Shown piece after piece: positions 33,301 through 45,300 of a stretch of 47,714 nucleotides of DNA. The stretch is from Salpingoeca rosetta (lineage: Eukaryota > Opisthokonta > Choanoflagellata > Craspedida > Salpingoecidae), in NCBI RefSeq assembly GCF_000188695.1, contig NW_004754916.1:75779-123492 (forward strand). The letters run 5' to 3'. Each line of letters starts with the position of its first letter. Within the stretch, counting starts at the first letter, position 1. Made by a program: the position numbers and the translations under genes. Below the pieces are notes generated by a model. The model made no database searches. It was given only the letters and a program-made list of their open reading frames with translations, and was not told where the DNA came from.

Positions 33301-36300
33301 TGCTGTTGTTTGACCGCCTCAGCGCCTCCACCAGCACCGCAGCAGGTGCGGGCGACTGCCAGGCCACCACTGCCCTGTTCCACTTTGCAGACGGCGCGGG
33401 CACGCGTGCCAACCAGGCCTGTGCCCGTGACACGGGTGCTGGGGAGCCGCTCGCGTCCTCCATCGAAGGCAGCTTTGCGCCCGCATCGTCGCTGGCCGCC
33501 TTTGTTGGCCACGCTGCCGACGGTGACTGGACGCTGCAGGTTGTCGACACGTACCTGCCCTACCGCTTTGGCCAGCTGCTCGATTGGTCTCTCGTCGTCA
33601 CCGTGGGCACGCGCAACATCACGCTGTCGCCCGAGCTCGTTGCCGCCTCGGGCCCACCAGCGGTTGCCCTGCCCACGACTCCGTACACGTCGCTCTCCGA
33701 CGTGCCGCACTCCGGGGTGGTCACGGACGTGGACGTGGCCGTGTTCCTCAGCCTTCACGACAGCGCCACGGAGGTGCGCCTTCGCCTGGCCCACCCCGAC
33801 GGCACAGCCGTGCAGCTGCTGACCAAGATTGGCGGCGGGTGCGCCTTCCAGGGCACCGGCGCCGTTGTCCTTGACGGCAGCGCCGCGTCCCCCATCACCT
33901 TCAACCAGCTGTGTGTGGACCTGAGCAGCGGCCGCTACTTTGCCAGCGAGCCGCTGTCCACCTTCCACGACAAGCTCGCCGCGGGCGAGTGGTCCCTCAC
34001 CGTGGACCAGGTCGATGTCGGCTACGTTGCCCTGCACGGCTGGGCGCTCTCCCTCACCACGCGTCCGAACGTCGGCGTGTCGTACTCGGCGTCCCAGCAC
34101 GCACTGTCGCTTGTGGGCGAGGACACGCTCGAGGTGTACAGCGTGCTGCTGCGCTCCATCACCTACCGCAACGACCGCTACCGCCCCACCGGCACCAGCC
34201 GCGACGTGCGCGTGCGTGTTGCCGATGCCGACCCATCCAACGTGGCAGGCGTCACCGTCCTCGTGCACCGCGCCGCTGTGGTGTCGCTCGGCGCAACGCC
34301 AGCCATGCTCAACAACACGGCCGCCACATTTGTGGAGAAGGGCCCTGCCATCACCATTGCCCCAGCGGCTTCCATTGAGTACGACGACGTGTTCGTGCTG
34401 TCTGGCGCCACCGTGCGCATCACCAACGTGCTTGACAACGGGTTTGAGAGCTTGGCCGCGAACGTCTCCCACCCGCTCCTCACCGTCTCAGCGGCCACAC
34501 AAGACAGCACCGAGCTGGAAGTGAGCGGCGAGGCGCCCGTGGCCGTGTACGAGGACTTGCTGCGGAACATCCTGTACACCAACCTGGATCGCGACCCAGA
34601 CAACACGACGCGCCTGGTGGCCGTCACCGTCCGCGATACGGCCAACCTCTTCAGCGACGTGCACTTCTCCCACATCACCATTGGGCCTGTCAACGACCCA
34701 CCAGAGCTTGTTGTCGGCGCTGGCGATCCATATACGCTGGCGACGAGCGAGCACGTGGAGCACGGCGGCCCAACGCAGGTCCTTCCCGTCGGCGCAACCT
34801 TGTTCGACGCAGATTCGCCAACGCTCAGCTCGGCCACCGTCAAGCTCCTGAACAGCCTGGACGTGTCAATGGACACGCTGCAGCTGAATGACCCGGCCTT
34901 TGTCTCGGATGTGTCCACGACCGTCGTGCTGTGCGCGTCCATCCCGTCTTTCGTGCCGTGCCCGCACAGCCTGCCCCAGACGGTGCTCACGCTCACCCCG
35001 GCCCCGCAAACAACAGCGACCGTGGCGCAGATGCTGCAGGCCCTCTCGTCCGTCACGTACAACAACACGGCGGACGAGCCAGACCCGGGCCCGCGCTACT
35101 TTGAGCTCTCCGTCTCTGACGGCGAAGACACGAGCATCCTGCAGTACGTGCGCATGGACATTGTCCTCGTCAACGAGAACCCGCCCAGCCTCTCGCTGGA
35201 CCCATGCGAGTGCACTGGGCAGACATTGGCCGGCGCACCAGAGGGATACGGCTCGTTTTGCTTCAACCACGCAAACCCGTTCCCGGACGAGAACGGGCCC
35301 TTCTGCTTCGTGCGCCCGTCATGTCCAAAGGCGCAGGCGACAGTGCAAGGCCTCTTCTTCGCGTACTGCTCTGAGCTGCAGTACACCGAGGGGCAGGCGG
35401 CGCTTCGCCTGGCTGGAAACGGCTCCATCTCCGACAACGACGACCCTGCCCGCTTCCCGCTGTACAGTCTGCAGGCTGTCCTGGTCGACGCTGAGCCACA
35501 GGAGCGGCTCTTCCTTCTGGAGGACGTGGCCACACCTGCCGGCCTCAACGTCACCTACAACGCAACTTCGGGCACCTTGCGCGTTGCTGGCGAGGCGCAC
35601 CTCTCCACATACGTGGCCGTGCTGCAGCAGCTCGCGTACACCAACAACGCGGAGGAGCCTCTCGACCAGAACCGGCGCGTGCTGGTCACGGTCTACGATG
35701 GTGCATCAGACAGCAACACGGTTTCGCGAATCATTGAGGTCAACCTCATCAACGACCAGACGCCCGTGGTTGATCTGAGCGGCGACGCTGCTGCGGGCAT
35801 CGACTACGACAACGTCACCTTTGTGGAAGAGGGCGCGGACGTCAGCGTGGTGGATGCGCAGCGCCTGACGGTGCGCGACGATGACTCTGGACCTTTCCTC
35901 ATGCAGTGGGCCAGCGCCACCATTGTCAACGGCCAGGACGGCAGCGCAGAGCAGCTGTACGTCACGGCAACGTCGCCCAACATCACGTCCGTGGTGTACA
36001 CGCCAGCAAACTACACGCTGGAGCTGCGCGGTGCGGCGGAGGCGAGCGAGTACGAGCGTGTGCTGCGCACGCTCATGTACGGCAACAGCGCGGACGAGCC
36101 GCAGCCGCCGACAGAGCGCAACATCAGCGTTGTGGTCGCAGACGACAGCCACGTGAGCGCGGCGGCGGTGAGCAGGGTGCGCATTGAGCTGACCAACGAC
36201 GCACGCTGGCCTTTCGACCTAAGAACCTCTCTTGCTTCAGCCCCTTAACACTTAGATGCCTGGTTTGATTAACCAGGTGCAACTATGCGGTATGAGTTAT

Positions 36301-39300
36301 CGTGTATAGCTCACAGCTGCTATATACTCCTGGTGGCCACCGACTCTTTCCGAGGTGTATGTTACACTAGATGGCACCCCAGTCTGGTAATGCGGCAGGA
36401 TCCCCTGTAGCTGAGACGTGGCTTCTGTGATCACGCGACCTCAGGTATTCGGTTAGACTAACGGGGTCAAAAGACGTGACGTCAGGGTCCCCTATACGAT
36501 CTTTAGGGAATCAGGGCACTGCCGGATCCCACGACGCCGGTCGGACACCACTGCGCGGATGTTTGTTGCATCAACTTTTCCACAGTAGTCTGATTTGGGT
36601 AGTAACTCCGAACCATAGGAATGACAAGGTATCCAGTACAAGAGACATCGCAGCTGGACGCGGGCTCGTGAGCGCATCGCATATTGATGGAGCGCGTGGC
36701 ACAATAGCAGAATGGTTCGTCCCGGGCGGCGGCGTGTCGCTGCAGTCGACGGCGTTTGTGTCGTTTATGGGCGTGAACGATGCGCCGATCCTCGACCTTG
36801 ACGCGTCGTCGCCCGGCAGCGGGTACAAGGCGGTGTTTGTTGAGGAGCAGGGCGCGGTGGCTGCTGTGTCGCCAACGGACCTTGTGCTGATTGACGTGGA
36901 CAACGCGACGGTGTCTGGGGCGTGGGCGCGGCTGTGGAGCGCGGAGAGTGCGAGCAACGCCGACGCGCAGGAGCTTGTGACCGACACGAGCGGGACGGGC
37001 CTGTCGTGGTCGTACGACAGCGCTTCCCGGGTGCTGAGCGTGAGTGGTGTTGGGACGACGGCTGAGTATGCGACGGTGCTGTCGCGCGTGCAGTACAACA
37101 ACATGGAGGATGAGCCGCACCCAGCGAACCGCACGGTGACGTTTACGGTGTCTGATGGGCTTGCGACCAGCACGCCCGTGAACAGCACCATCCGCATCCT
37201 CCTCACCAATGACCCGCCGCGCCTGTACCTGAATGGCAGCGCCATCGTCCCCGATACCAGCATCGTGTATGACGAGGGCGAGGGCCTGCGGCAACTCTTT
37301 GACAATGTGCTCGTGCAAGAGGATGACGTTGGCGACCTCATCACTCAGGCTGTGCTTGAGATCACCAACCCGCAGAACGGCAATCTGGAGAGCATGGCGC
37401 TCCTCTCGTTTGTGGGCGCATCCGTTCAGCTTGGCCCGGCCTCGCTGACCCTGACCAAGCCCGACGGCGTCGCGGCGTGGATTCAGATTCTGGAAACGGT
37501 CGCATACACCAACGACGCCAAGGCCCCGCGCGGCGAGGTGCAGCGCGTCATCACCGTGCGCATCAAGGACCTTGCAGGCGCGTGGTCAAACACGGCGTCC
37601 TGCTTTGTCACCATCATCGAGCGCAACGACTCTCCTGTGCTGACCAGCACCGCATTTGCGCTGGCGGACGAATTCGAGGATGAGACAGACACCACCGCAA
37701 CACCTCTGGCCGCGCTGATTGGCCCATCCATCACAGATGCTGACGCAGATACCCTCGCTGGTATTGCTGTCACGGGCTTTGACACAGATGGCGGCCGCTG
37801 GCAGCTGTTGGTGAACAACACGCTGTGGGTGGACATCCCCGTTGTGTCGCCAGCATCCGCACTGCTGCTGCCACTGGACGACGCTGTCATTCGCTTCGTG
37901 CCCTTGCCAGACTTCAATGGCGTGCAAACGCTCTCCTTCCGCGCATGGGACCAGACAGAGGGCGAGGCTTACAACTACACGGACACGACGGCCGCAGCAG
38001 CATCGGCATTTAACGCCTTTAGCGCCTCTGTCGGCACGCTGTCCATCAACGTGCTCCCACTTAACGACCGCCCACTCCTCAACGCCACCCGCGTTGCCGC
38101 CTTCCCAGACATCAACGAGGACGTTCCTGTTGCCGACAACACTGGTGCGTCGCTGGCTTCGCTCGTCGTGGGCGCTATCGACGACATTGACGCGGGTGCT
38201 GTGCCTGGCGTGGCTGTTGTGGAAGCAGACGTCAGCAACGGTGCTTGGCAGTTCTCCCTGGACGGGGGCTCATCCTGGACAACCGCAAACGTGAGCAGCG
38301 CGCAGTACCTGCTTCTGGACGCCTCCAGTGCACAGACGCGCCTGCGCTTCCTGCCAAACCTGCAGTTCCACGGCACCACGTCCCTCACCGTGCAGGCCTG
38401 GGATCAGACCGACGGCGAGGCAAGCGGCTCCTACGTCAACTCGACACGTGCCGATGCGCCAACGTCACCGTTCAGCCTGGCCCACGCCCGCCTCTTGCTC
38501 ACCGTCCTGCCTGTGAATGACCAACCCGTGCTCAACGCCACGGCAGCCACGGCAGTGAGCCTCACCCCGATCATGGAGGATGTCCCGTCAGCCGCCAACA
38601 CCGGCGACGCTGTGTCATCGCTGCTCGAGCGCGTGGTGGTGGACTTTGATGCGGACGCCGTTCTGGGCGCCGTCGTGACCGCTGTCGATGACACCAACGG
38701 TATCTGGGAGTACCGGGGCATGTATGCCAGCGCGTGGCGCGCCATGACGCCGCCCAGCGGCAGCGGTCTGCCGCTCCTGCTCAAGGGCACTGCGCGCGTG
38801 CGCTTCCGCCCCGGCCTCAACTTCCATGGCAATGCCACGTTCACCTTCCACGCGTGGGACCAGAGCAGCAACTCCACAAACGTCACGTCCGCGCTTGGCG
38901 ACATGACGGCGGCCATCAGTGACGCCAGCGCCATGGCAGCAATCACCGTGCTGCCCGTCAACGACGCGCCAACCTTCACCGGCGTGCCGCTGCGCCTCAA
39001 CAGCATCTTCGAGGACGTGCCTGCACGCAACAACTTGGGCACGACCATCGCTGACATTGTCGACGCCGGCGTGATGGACGTGGACGAGGATACGGAGCTT
39101 GGCCTCGCGGTCGTCGACTCGAGGGTGGAAGGCGGCTCATGGGAGTACCAGGTGGTTCCTGGTGGCAACTGGTCCACCTTCTTCGGCACCATCCTCATCA
39201 ACGGTGCGCGCTACCCCGAGTATGCGACGGAGCGCCGTGCAACGCTGCTTGGCCCCGACGCCCGCATCCGCTTCCTGCCCGATCGCAACTTCAACGGCGT

Positions 39301-42300
39301 GGCCACGCTTGTTGCCAAGGCCTGGGACATGACCGCTGGGTACTCTGGACAGTTCAACGTCGACACGCGAAACGCAGTGCCCACAGGTGCGTTCAGCCTG
39401 AACACGACGCAGGTCAGCATCGACGTCGAGTCCGTCAATGACATCACACAGTTGCAGCTCAACGCAACGGGCAACGCCACAAACGCCTTTGTCACGTTTG
39501 TCGAAGGCTCTGACGGAACCCTGGTGACGGAGGGTGTCACCCTCACGGATGAGGACGACACGCACCTGGCCTGGGTCGAGCTGCTCCTGGCTGACATTGA
39601 AGACGGCACAGACGAGACGCTCACCGTGCACATGGTGAACAGCACGGCCAACGTCACGCTGACAGCGGTGCGCATGGGCATCAACAACGACATGCTGCGC
39701 CTGACCCTGAGCGGCAGCGGCCTGTCCCTTGACATGGCTGCGTTGCTCCTGGAGAGCACGACGTACAGCAACGCGGCGCTGGAGCCTGTCGTGGGCGAGC
39801 GTGTTCTCACCGTCTCCGTGAGCGACGGCCTCAACCCGGTCTCCGCACAGACGCGCATCAATGTCGTTCCCATCAACGACAACGCGCCCCTCATCTCCAA
39901 CGTGACCACGGACCTCGTTTATGACGAGAACTCTGGGTTCGTGCACGTTTCCCCCTGGCTGCAGCTCTCGGATGACGACCACAACGACCTCTTCTTCATG
40001 GATAAGGCGCTGCTGGAGCTGGAAGACCCACGCACAACCGAAGTGCTGCGTGTCGATGCGCAGAGTGCAGCTGCATCCCTGCCTGGACTGCAGGCGTCAT
40101 TCGCCAACGGCGTCCTCACCCTCAACGGCCCTCTCTCCGTCAACGACATGCAGGCGGTGCTGCGAGAGGTGGAGTATGCGGACGAGGCGGAGGAGCCCGA
40201 TCCGGACGCACGCCGTATCCATCTCACAGTCCTGGACGATGACTTCATCTCAAACGAGGTGGTGTTTGAGCTCGAGATGGCTCTCATCAACGACCAGACG
40301 CCCGTGGTTGATCTGAGCGGCGACGCTGCTGCGGGCATCGACTACGACAACGTCACCTTTGTGGAAGAGGGCGCGGACGTCAGCGTGGTGGATGCGCAGC
40401 GCCTGACGGTGCGCGACGATGACTCTGGACCTTTCCTCATGCAGTGGGCCAGCGCCACCATTGTCAACGGCCAGGACGGCAGCGCAGAGCAGCTGTACGT
40501 CACGGCAACGTCGCCCAACATCACGTCCGTGGTGTACACGCCAGCAAACTACACGCTGGAGCTGCGCGGTGCGGCGGAGGCGAGCGAGTACGAGCGTGTG
40601 CTGCGCACGCTCATGTACGGCAACAGCGCGGACGAGCCGCAGCCGCCGACAGAGCGCAACATCAGCGTTGTGGTCGCAGACGACAGCCACGTGAGCGCGG
40701 CGGCGGTGAGCAGGGTGCGCATTGAGCTGACCAACGACGCGCCCGTGATTGACCTGAGCGGGCCCAGTGTGCCTGGGCGCGACGTTGTTGCGCAGTACCG
40801 CGAGGGCCAGGGCGCGCTGTCGCTCGTGGACAGCAGCGCCGCGCGCATCTCGGACGACGATGACACGGAGCTGGCGTACGTGAGCGTGTCGATTGTGCCT
40901 CGCCCGGACGCGGAGGCTGAGGTGCTTGCGTTTGACGCTGGCGTCCTGAGCGGGGCCGGCAGCGGCATCACGGTGAACGCGACGAGCGCAGGCGTGGTGC
41001 TGCGTGGCCCCGCAAGCGTGGGCGCGTTTGAGGCCGTGCTGCGGACGCTGACGTACGAGAACACAATGGCCAAGCCCGGGCGGCCGAGCACGGCGCTGCG
41101 GCACGTGGAGGTTGTTGCCGAGGACGTGCGCGGCGGCGTGTCGCTGCAGTCGACGGCGTTTGTGTCGTTTATGGGCGTGAACGATGCGCCGATCCTCGAC
41201 CTTGACGCGTCGTCGCCCGGCAGCGGGTACGAGGCGGTGTTTGTTGAGGAGCAGGGCGCGGTGGCTGCTGTGTCGCCAACGGACCTTGTGCTGATTGACG
41301 TGGACAACGCGACGGTGTCTGGGGCGTGGGCGCGGCTGTGGAGCGCGGAGAGTGCGAGCAACGCCGACGCGCAGGAGCTTGTGACCGACACGAGCGGGAC
41401 GGGCCTGTCGTGGTCGTACGACAGCGCTTCCCGGGTGCTGAGCGTGAGTGGTGTTGGGACGACGGCTGAGTATGCGACGGTGCTGTCGCGCGTGCAGTAC
41501 AACAACATGGAGGATGAGCCGCACCCAGCGAACCGCACGGTGACGTTTACGGTGTCTGACGGGCTTGCGACCAGCACGCCCGTGAACAGCACCATCCGCA
41601 TCCTCCTCACCAACGACCCGCCGCGCCTTGCCGCCTCGAGCAACCTTCGCAACGTGTTTGAGGACGCGGCGTTGGCCGTGTTCCCCGACCTGGTTTTGGA
41701 GGATGACGACAGCGACTCGCTCTCCTCTGCTGTGTTCCGCATCCTCAACCCCGTCGATGGCGTTCTGGAGCGAGTGTACCTGCCTGCTGATGTTGCTGTG
41801 CCTTCTGGCCTTGAGCTGCGGGACAACGACACCAACAGCATGAGTGTTGTCGGTACCGCGCCTCTGTCAACGTGGCAGGACGTCCTCTCGTCCGTCCACT
41901 ACCGCTCGCTCTCACAGCAGCCATACCCGGCTATTCGCGAGGTGACACTGCAGGCGCGTGACGACATGAACGCCACCAGCAACACGGTGCGCGCGAACAT
42001 TGGTGTGTCGACGCAAAATGACGCGCCGCGCCACCGCTCCAGCTACCCGTACGACGAAACAGTGTCTGTGCTTGAGGATGGCGTGCTCGTTCTGCCCTCG
42101 CTGCGGTACTTCCACGATCCGGACGACGTGCTGCAGCCGAGCGGCGTCGTCGTGACGCCTTCACCCCATCACGGTACAGCCCAGGTGAACATGACCAACG
42201 GTGATGTTGTGTACACGCCCGACGCCAACTACTTTGGCAGCGACTCGTTTGGCTTCCTCGTGTGCGACAGCAAGCAGGCGTGCTCCCCAGCCACCATTGA

Positions 42301-45300
42301 CGTGGCTGTGCAGCCTGTGAACGACCGACCAACGGCCGAGAACCTGACGGTGACCGGCCCCGAGGACACGCTGTTTGTGATTGATCTCCTTTCGCTGGTG
42401 GACGACGTGGAGGATGCTGCCGAGCTCTGGCGCGGCCTGAGCATTGTGAGCGAGCCCGGCCGCGGGCGCCTCGTTGGCTGGCTTGCAGGCGACGGCACCA
42501 GCACCACCACATCCACCGCTGCATCGACGCTGTCTTCAACGACGATGGATGGCTCTGGGATGGACGCCACCATGCCCCCGATGTCCGGTGACGGTGGTTC
42601 TGGCGATACAACCACCACCGCCACTACCACTACCACGAGCACGAGCACGACAGCAACGACGACGACGACCATGACCACGTCCTCTTCGTCGTGGTCACTG
42701 GACATGGGCTCTGGTGACACTTCTTCTTCTTCTTCTTCAACAACGACAACGGCCACGACAACAACCACAGGATCTGGTATGTCACCACCAGTGTTCAGCA
42801 CGACAACTACCACGACAACCACTGCACCGGGCAGCACAACGGCCTTTGCTGGATCCGTGACGCCCGCACCCCCGACAGAACCCACGCTGCCGGACACCCT
42901 ATTTGAGCCGACACTTGGGCTTGTGGGGTACATTCCCGATGCGCACTACCACGGGGAGGACGCGTTCCGCTTTGAGGTGTGCGATCCAGAGGGCCTGTGC
43001 TCGCAGGCTGTGATCTCACTGGTGATTGAGAGCGTCAACGACGTGCCTGTCGCCGTGAGCATTGCGCTGACCACCGAGGAGGACATGGCCGTTGCTGTGG
43101 ACGTTGGCCCGTACGTCGCTGATGTGGAGGATGCCGACACGTCCCTGGCGCTGACGGTGACGCAACCAACCAGCGGCACGGGCATTGCTGCCGGCAACAC
43201 CATCACATACCAGCCAAACGCGCAGTTCACGGGCCAGGACGCCTTCACGTACACGGTGTGCGACCGCGACGGCGCGTGCGCAACGGCAAATGTGAGCGTG
43301 TTCGTGCACGCCATCAACGACCGCCCGCGCGCCGCCAACATCACTGGCGAGCTGCTTGAGGATTCATCGCTGACCCTGAACCTCGTAGACCTCGTGTTTG
43401 ACGTGGAGGACCAGCTCGACGGCATGGACGTCACCATCACCGAGGACGTGCAGAGCGGCGCGCTCACGTACGACGCCAACTCGGGCATTGCGCTGTATGT
43501 GCCCGATGAGAACTTCAACGGCTGGGATGGCTTCACGTACCGCGTGTGCGACACGCAGGGGCTGTGCAGGGTTGGCCGCGTGGACCTGACGGTGTGGGCG
43601 ATGAACGACGTGCCCGTGACCTCCACGGCGACGCTGACGGTGCGCGAGGACGAGGCACACGCGCTGGCGCTGCGCCCGTACGTGTCCGATGTGGAGGACA
43701 ACGCGGCGGACCTGCAGTTCACCGTGGCCGTTGCCCCACTCCACGGCACGGCCAGCATCGACGCCAGCACGGCCGTGCTCACGTACACGCCTGCCAGCGA
43801 CTACTCTGGCCTGGACACGGTGCGCTACCGTGTGTGTGACACGGAGGGCGCGTGCGCGCGCGGCGAGGTCGACATCACGGTGACTGAGGTCAACGACGCA
43901 CCGGTGGCGTCGGATGTGGCGACCACCACGCCGGAGGACACGCCACTGCTGCTCCTCGCAAGGGACTACGTGGTGGACGTGGACGACGACGTTGCGGACC
44001 TGTCCGTGACCGTGGGCGCGCCAACGACGGAGCATGGCACGCTGCGCGTGGACACACGCACGGGTATCATCTCCTACACCCCGGACGACAACTTCCACGG
44101 CACAGACGCGTTCAACTTCACCGTGTGCGACCTTGCTGGCCTGTGCGACACTGCCAGTGTCAGCGTGGAGGTGCTGAGCGTCAACGACGCACCCACCGTG
44201 GCCGATGTGCAGGAGAACGTGCTTGCAGGCACGGCCATTGTGCTTGACGTTGTGTCGCTTGCGGAGGACGTGGACGAGGAGCCGCCGTCCGACCCGAACC
44301 ACGTGCTCAACCCGCTCTCCGTGCGCGTCACGCGCCAGCCGGAGAACAACCTGGCCTTTGTGGAGGTGGTGGACGGGCGTGCCGTGGTGACATACGTTGC
44401 GCAAGAGACCACGTCCACGTACGGCTTCTTCGGCACGGAGACGTTTGAGTTCGAGGTGTGCGACAAGTTCCAGGAGTGCGCGCGCGGCACGGCGACCATC
44501 ACAGTTGACTTTGAGGGCCCCGCCGTGGCCTCGGTTGTCGCATCTGACCCGGACGACGGCGACTTCACCTTCTCCACCGGAGACGAGATTGTGGTCACGT
44601 TCAGCGAGGCCACCAACATGCCGTTTGGCACCTCGCTTGACGAGGAGGACGTGGCGCAGCTCCTTGAGCTACCGACCGCCCTCGCCTTCTCCGGCCGCTT
44701 CACGGGCGCATGGGCAAGCCCGACGGAGCTCGTGCTCACCGTGGCGCAGTGCCTCACGTGCCGTGGCGAGGAGACGGGCTTGCAGTTTGACACAACACCG
44801 CCGGCCGTGAGCCTCATCTTCATGGACCAGTTTGCTGGCGAGCGCATTCGCGTGCGCGCCGAGGGCGGCCTGCGCAACGCCGCAGAGACGTCGCTGCCGT
44901 CCACGGCGGTGGCACCGCGCTTCACGGGCGACTGGGGCCGTGCTCAGCCGCAGGTCACCACGATTGAGGTGAGCTCGCCAACGGACGTGAGCCCGTCCGA
45001 GGCCGGCTTTGCGCTGCCAACGGGCACGCAGCTGGTGCTGTCGTTCAACGGCCCTGTGAACCGCCTCGCGTGCACGGAGCTGACGGCCGAGGACTTTGAC
45101 CTGGTGTTCCTGCAGCAGGTGCTGAGCCGCGGCGACGACGACGCGCTCACGGCTGACCTCGGGTCCGTTGTTGGCCGCTGGGTGGTGGCTGGCAGCGACG
45201 AGTGCCCGCTGACGGAGGACGAGGCGATGCAGCTGGGTGCAAACGGCGGTGCTGTGACTGCACGACGCCGCCGCGCAGCCAACGTGCCCACGTACGCAGA

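Noticed and set aside
36203..36725. Stop-rich stretch as an intron or transposon
   Set aside because: There is no GT at its left edge, no terminal inverted repeats and no target duplication, and the paralogous copy shows missing coding rather than a clean insertion.
42485..42895. CRISPR-like or tandem DNA repeat
   Set aside because: The repetition is of ACx codons for Thr without fixed unit or spacer length; it is a mucin-like coding stretch.
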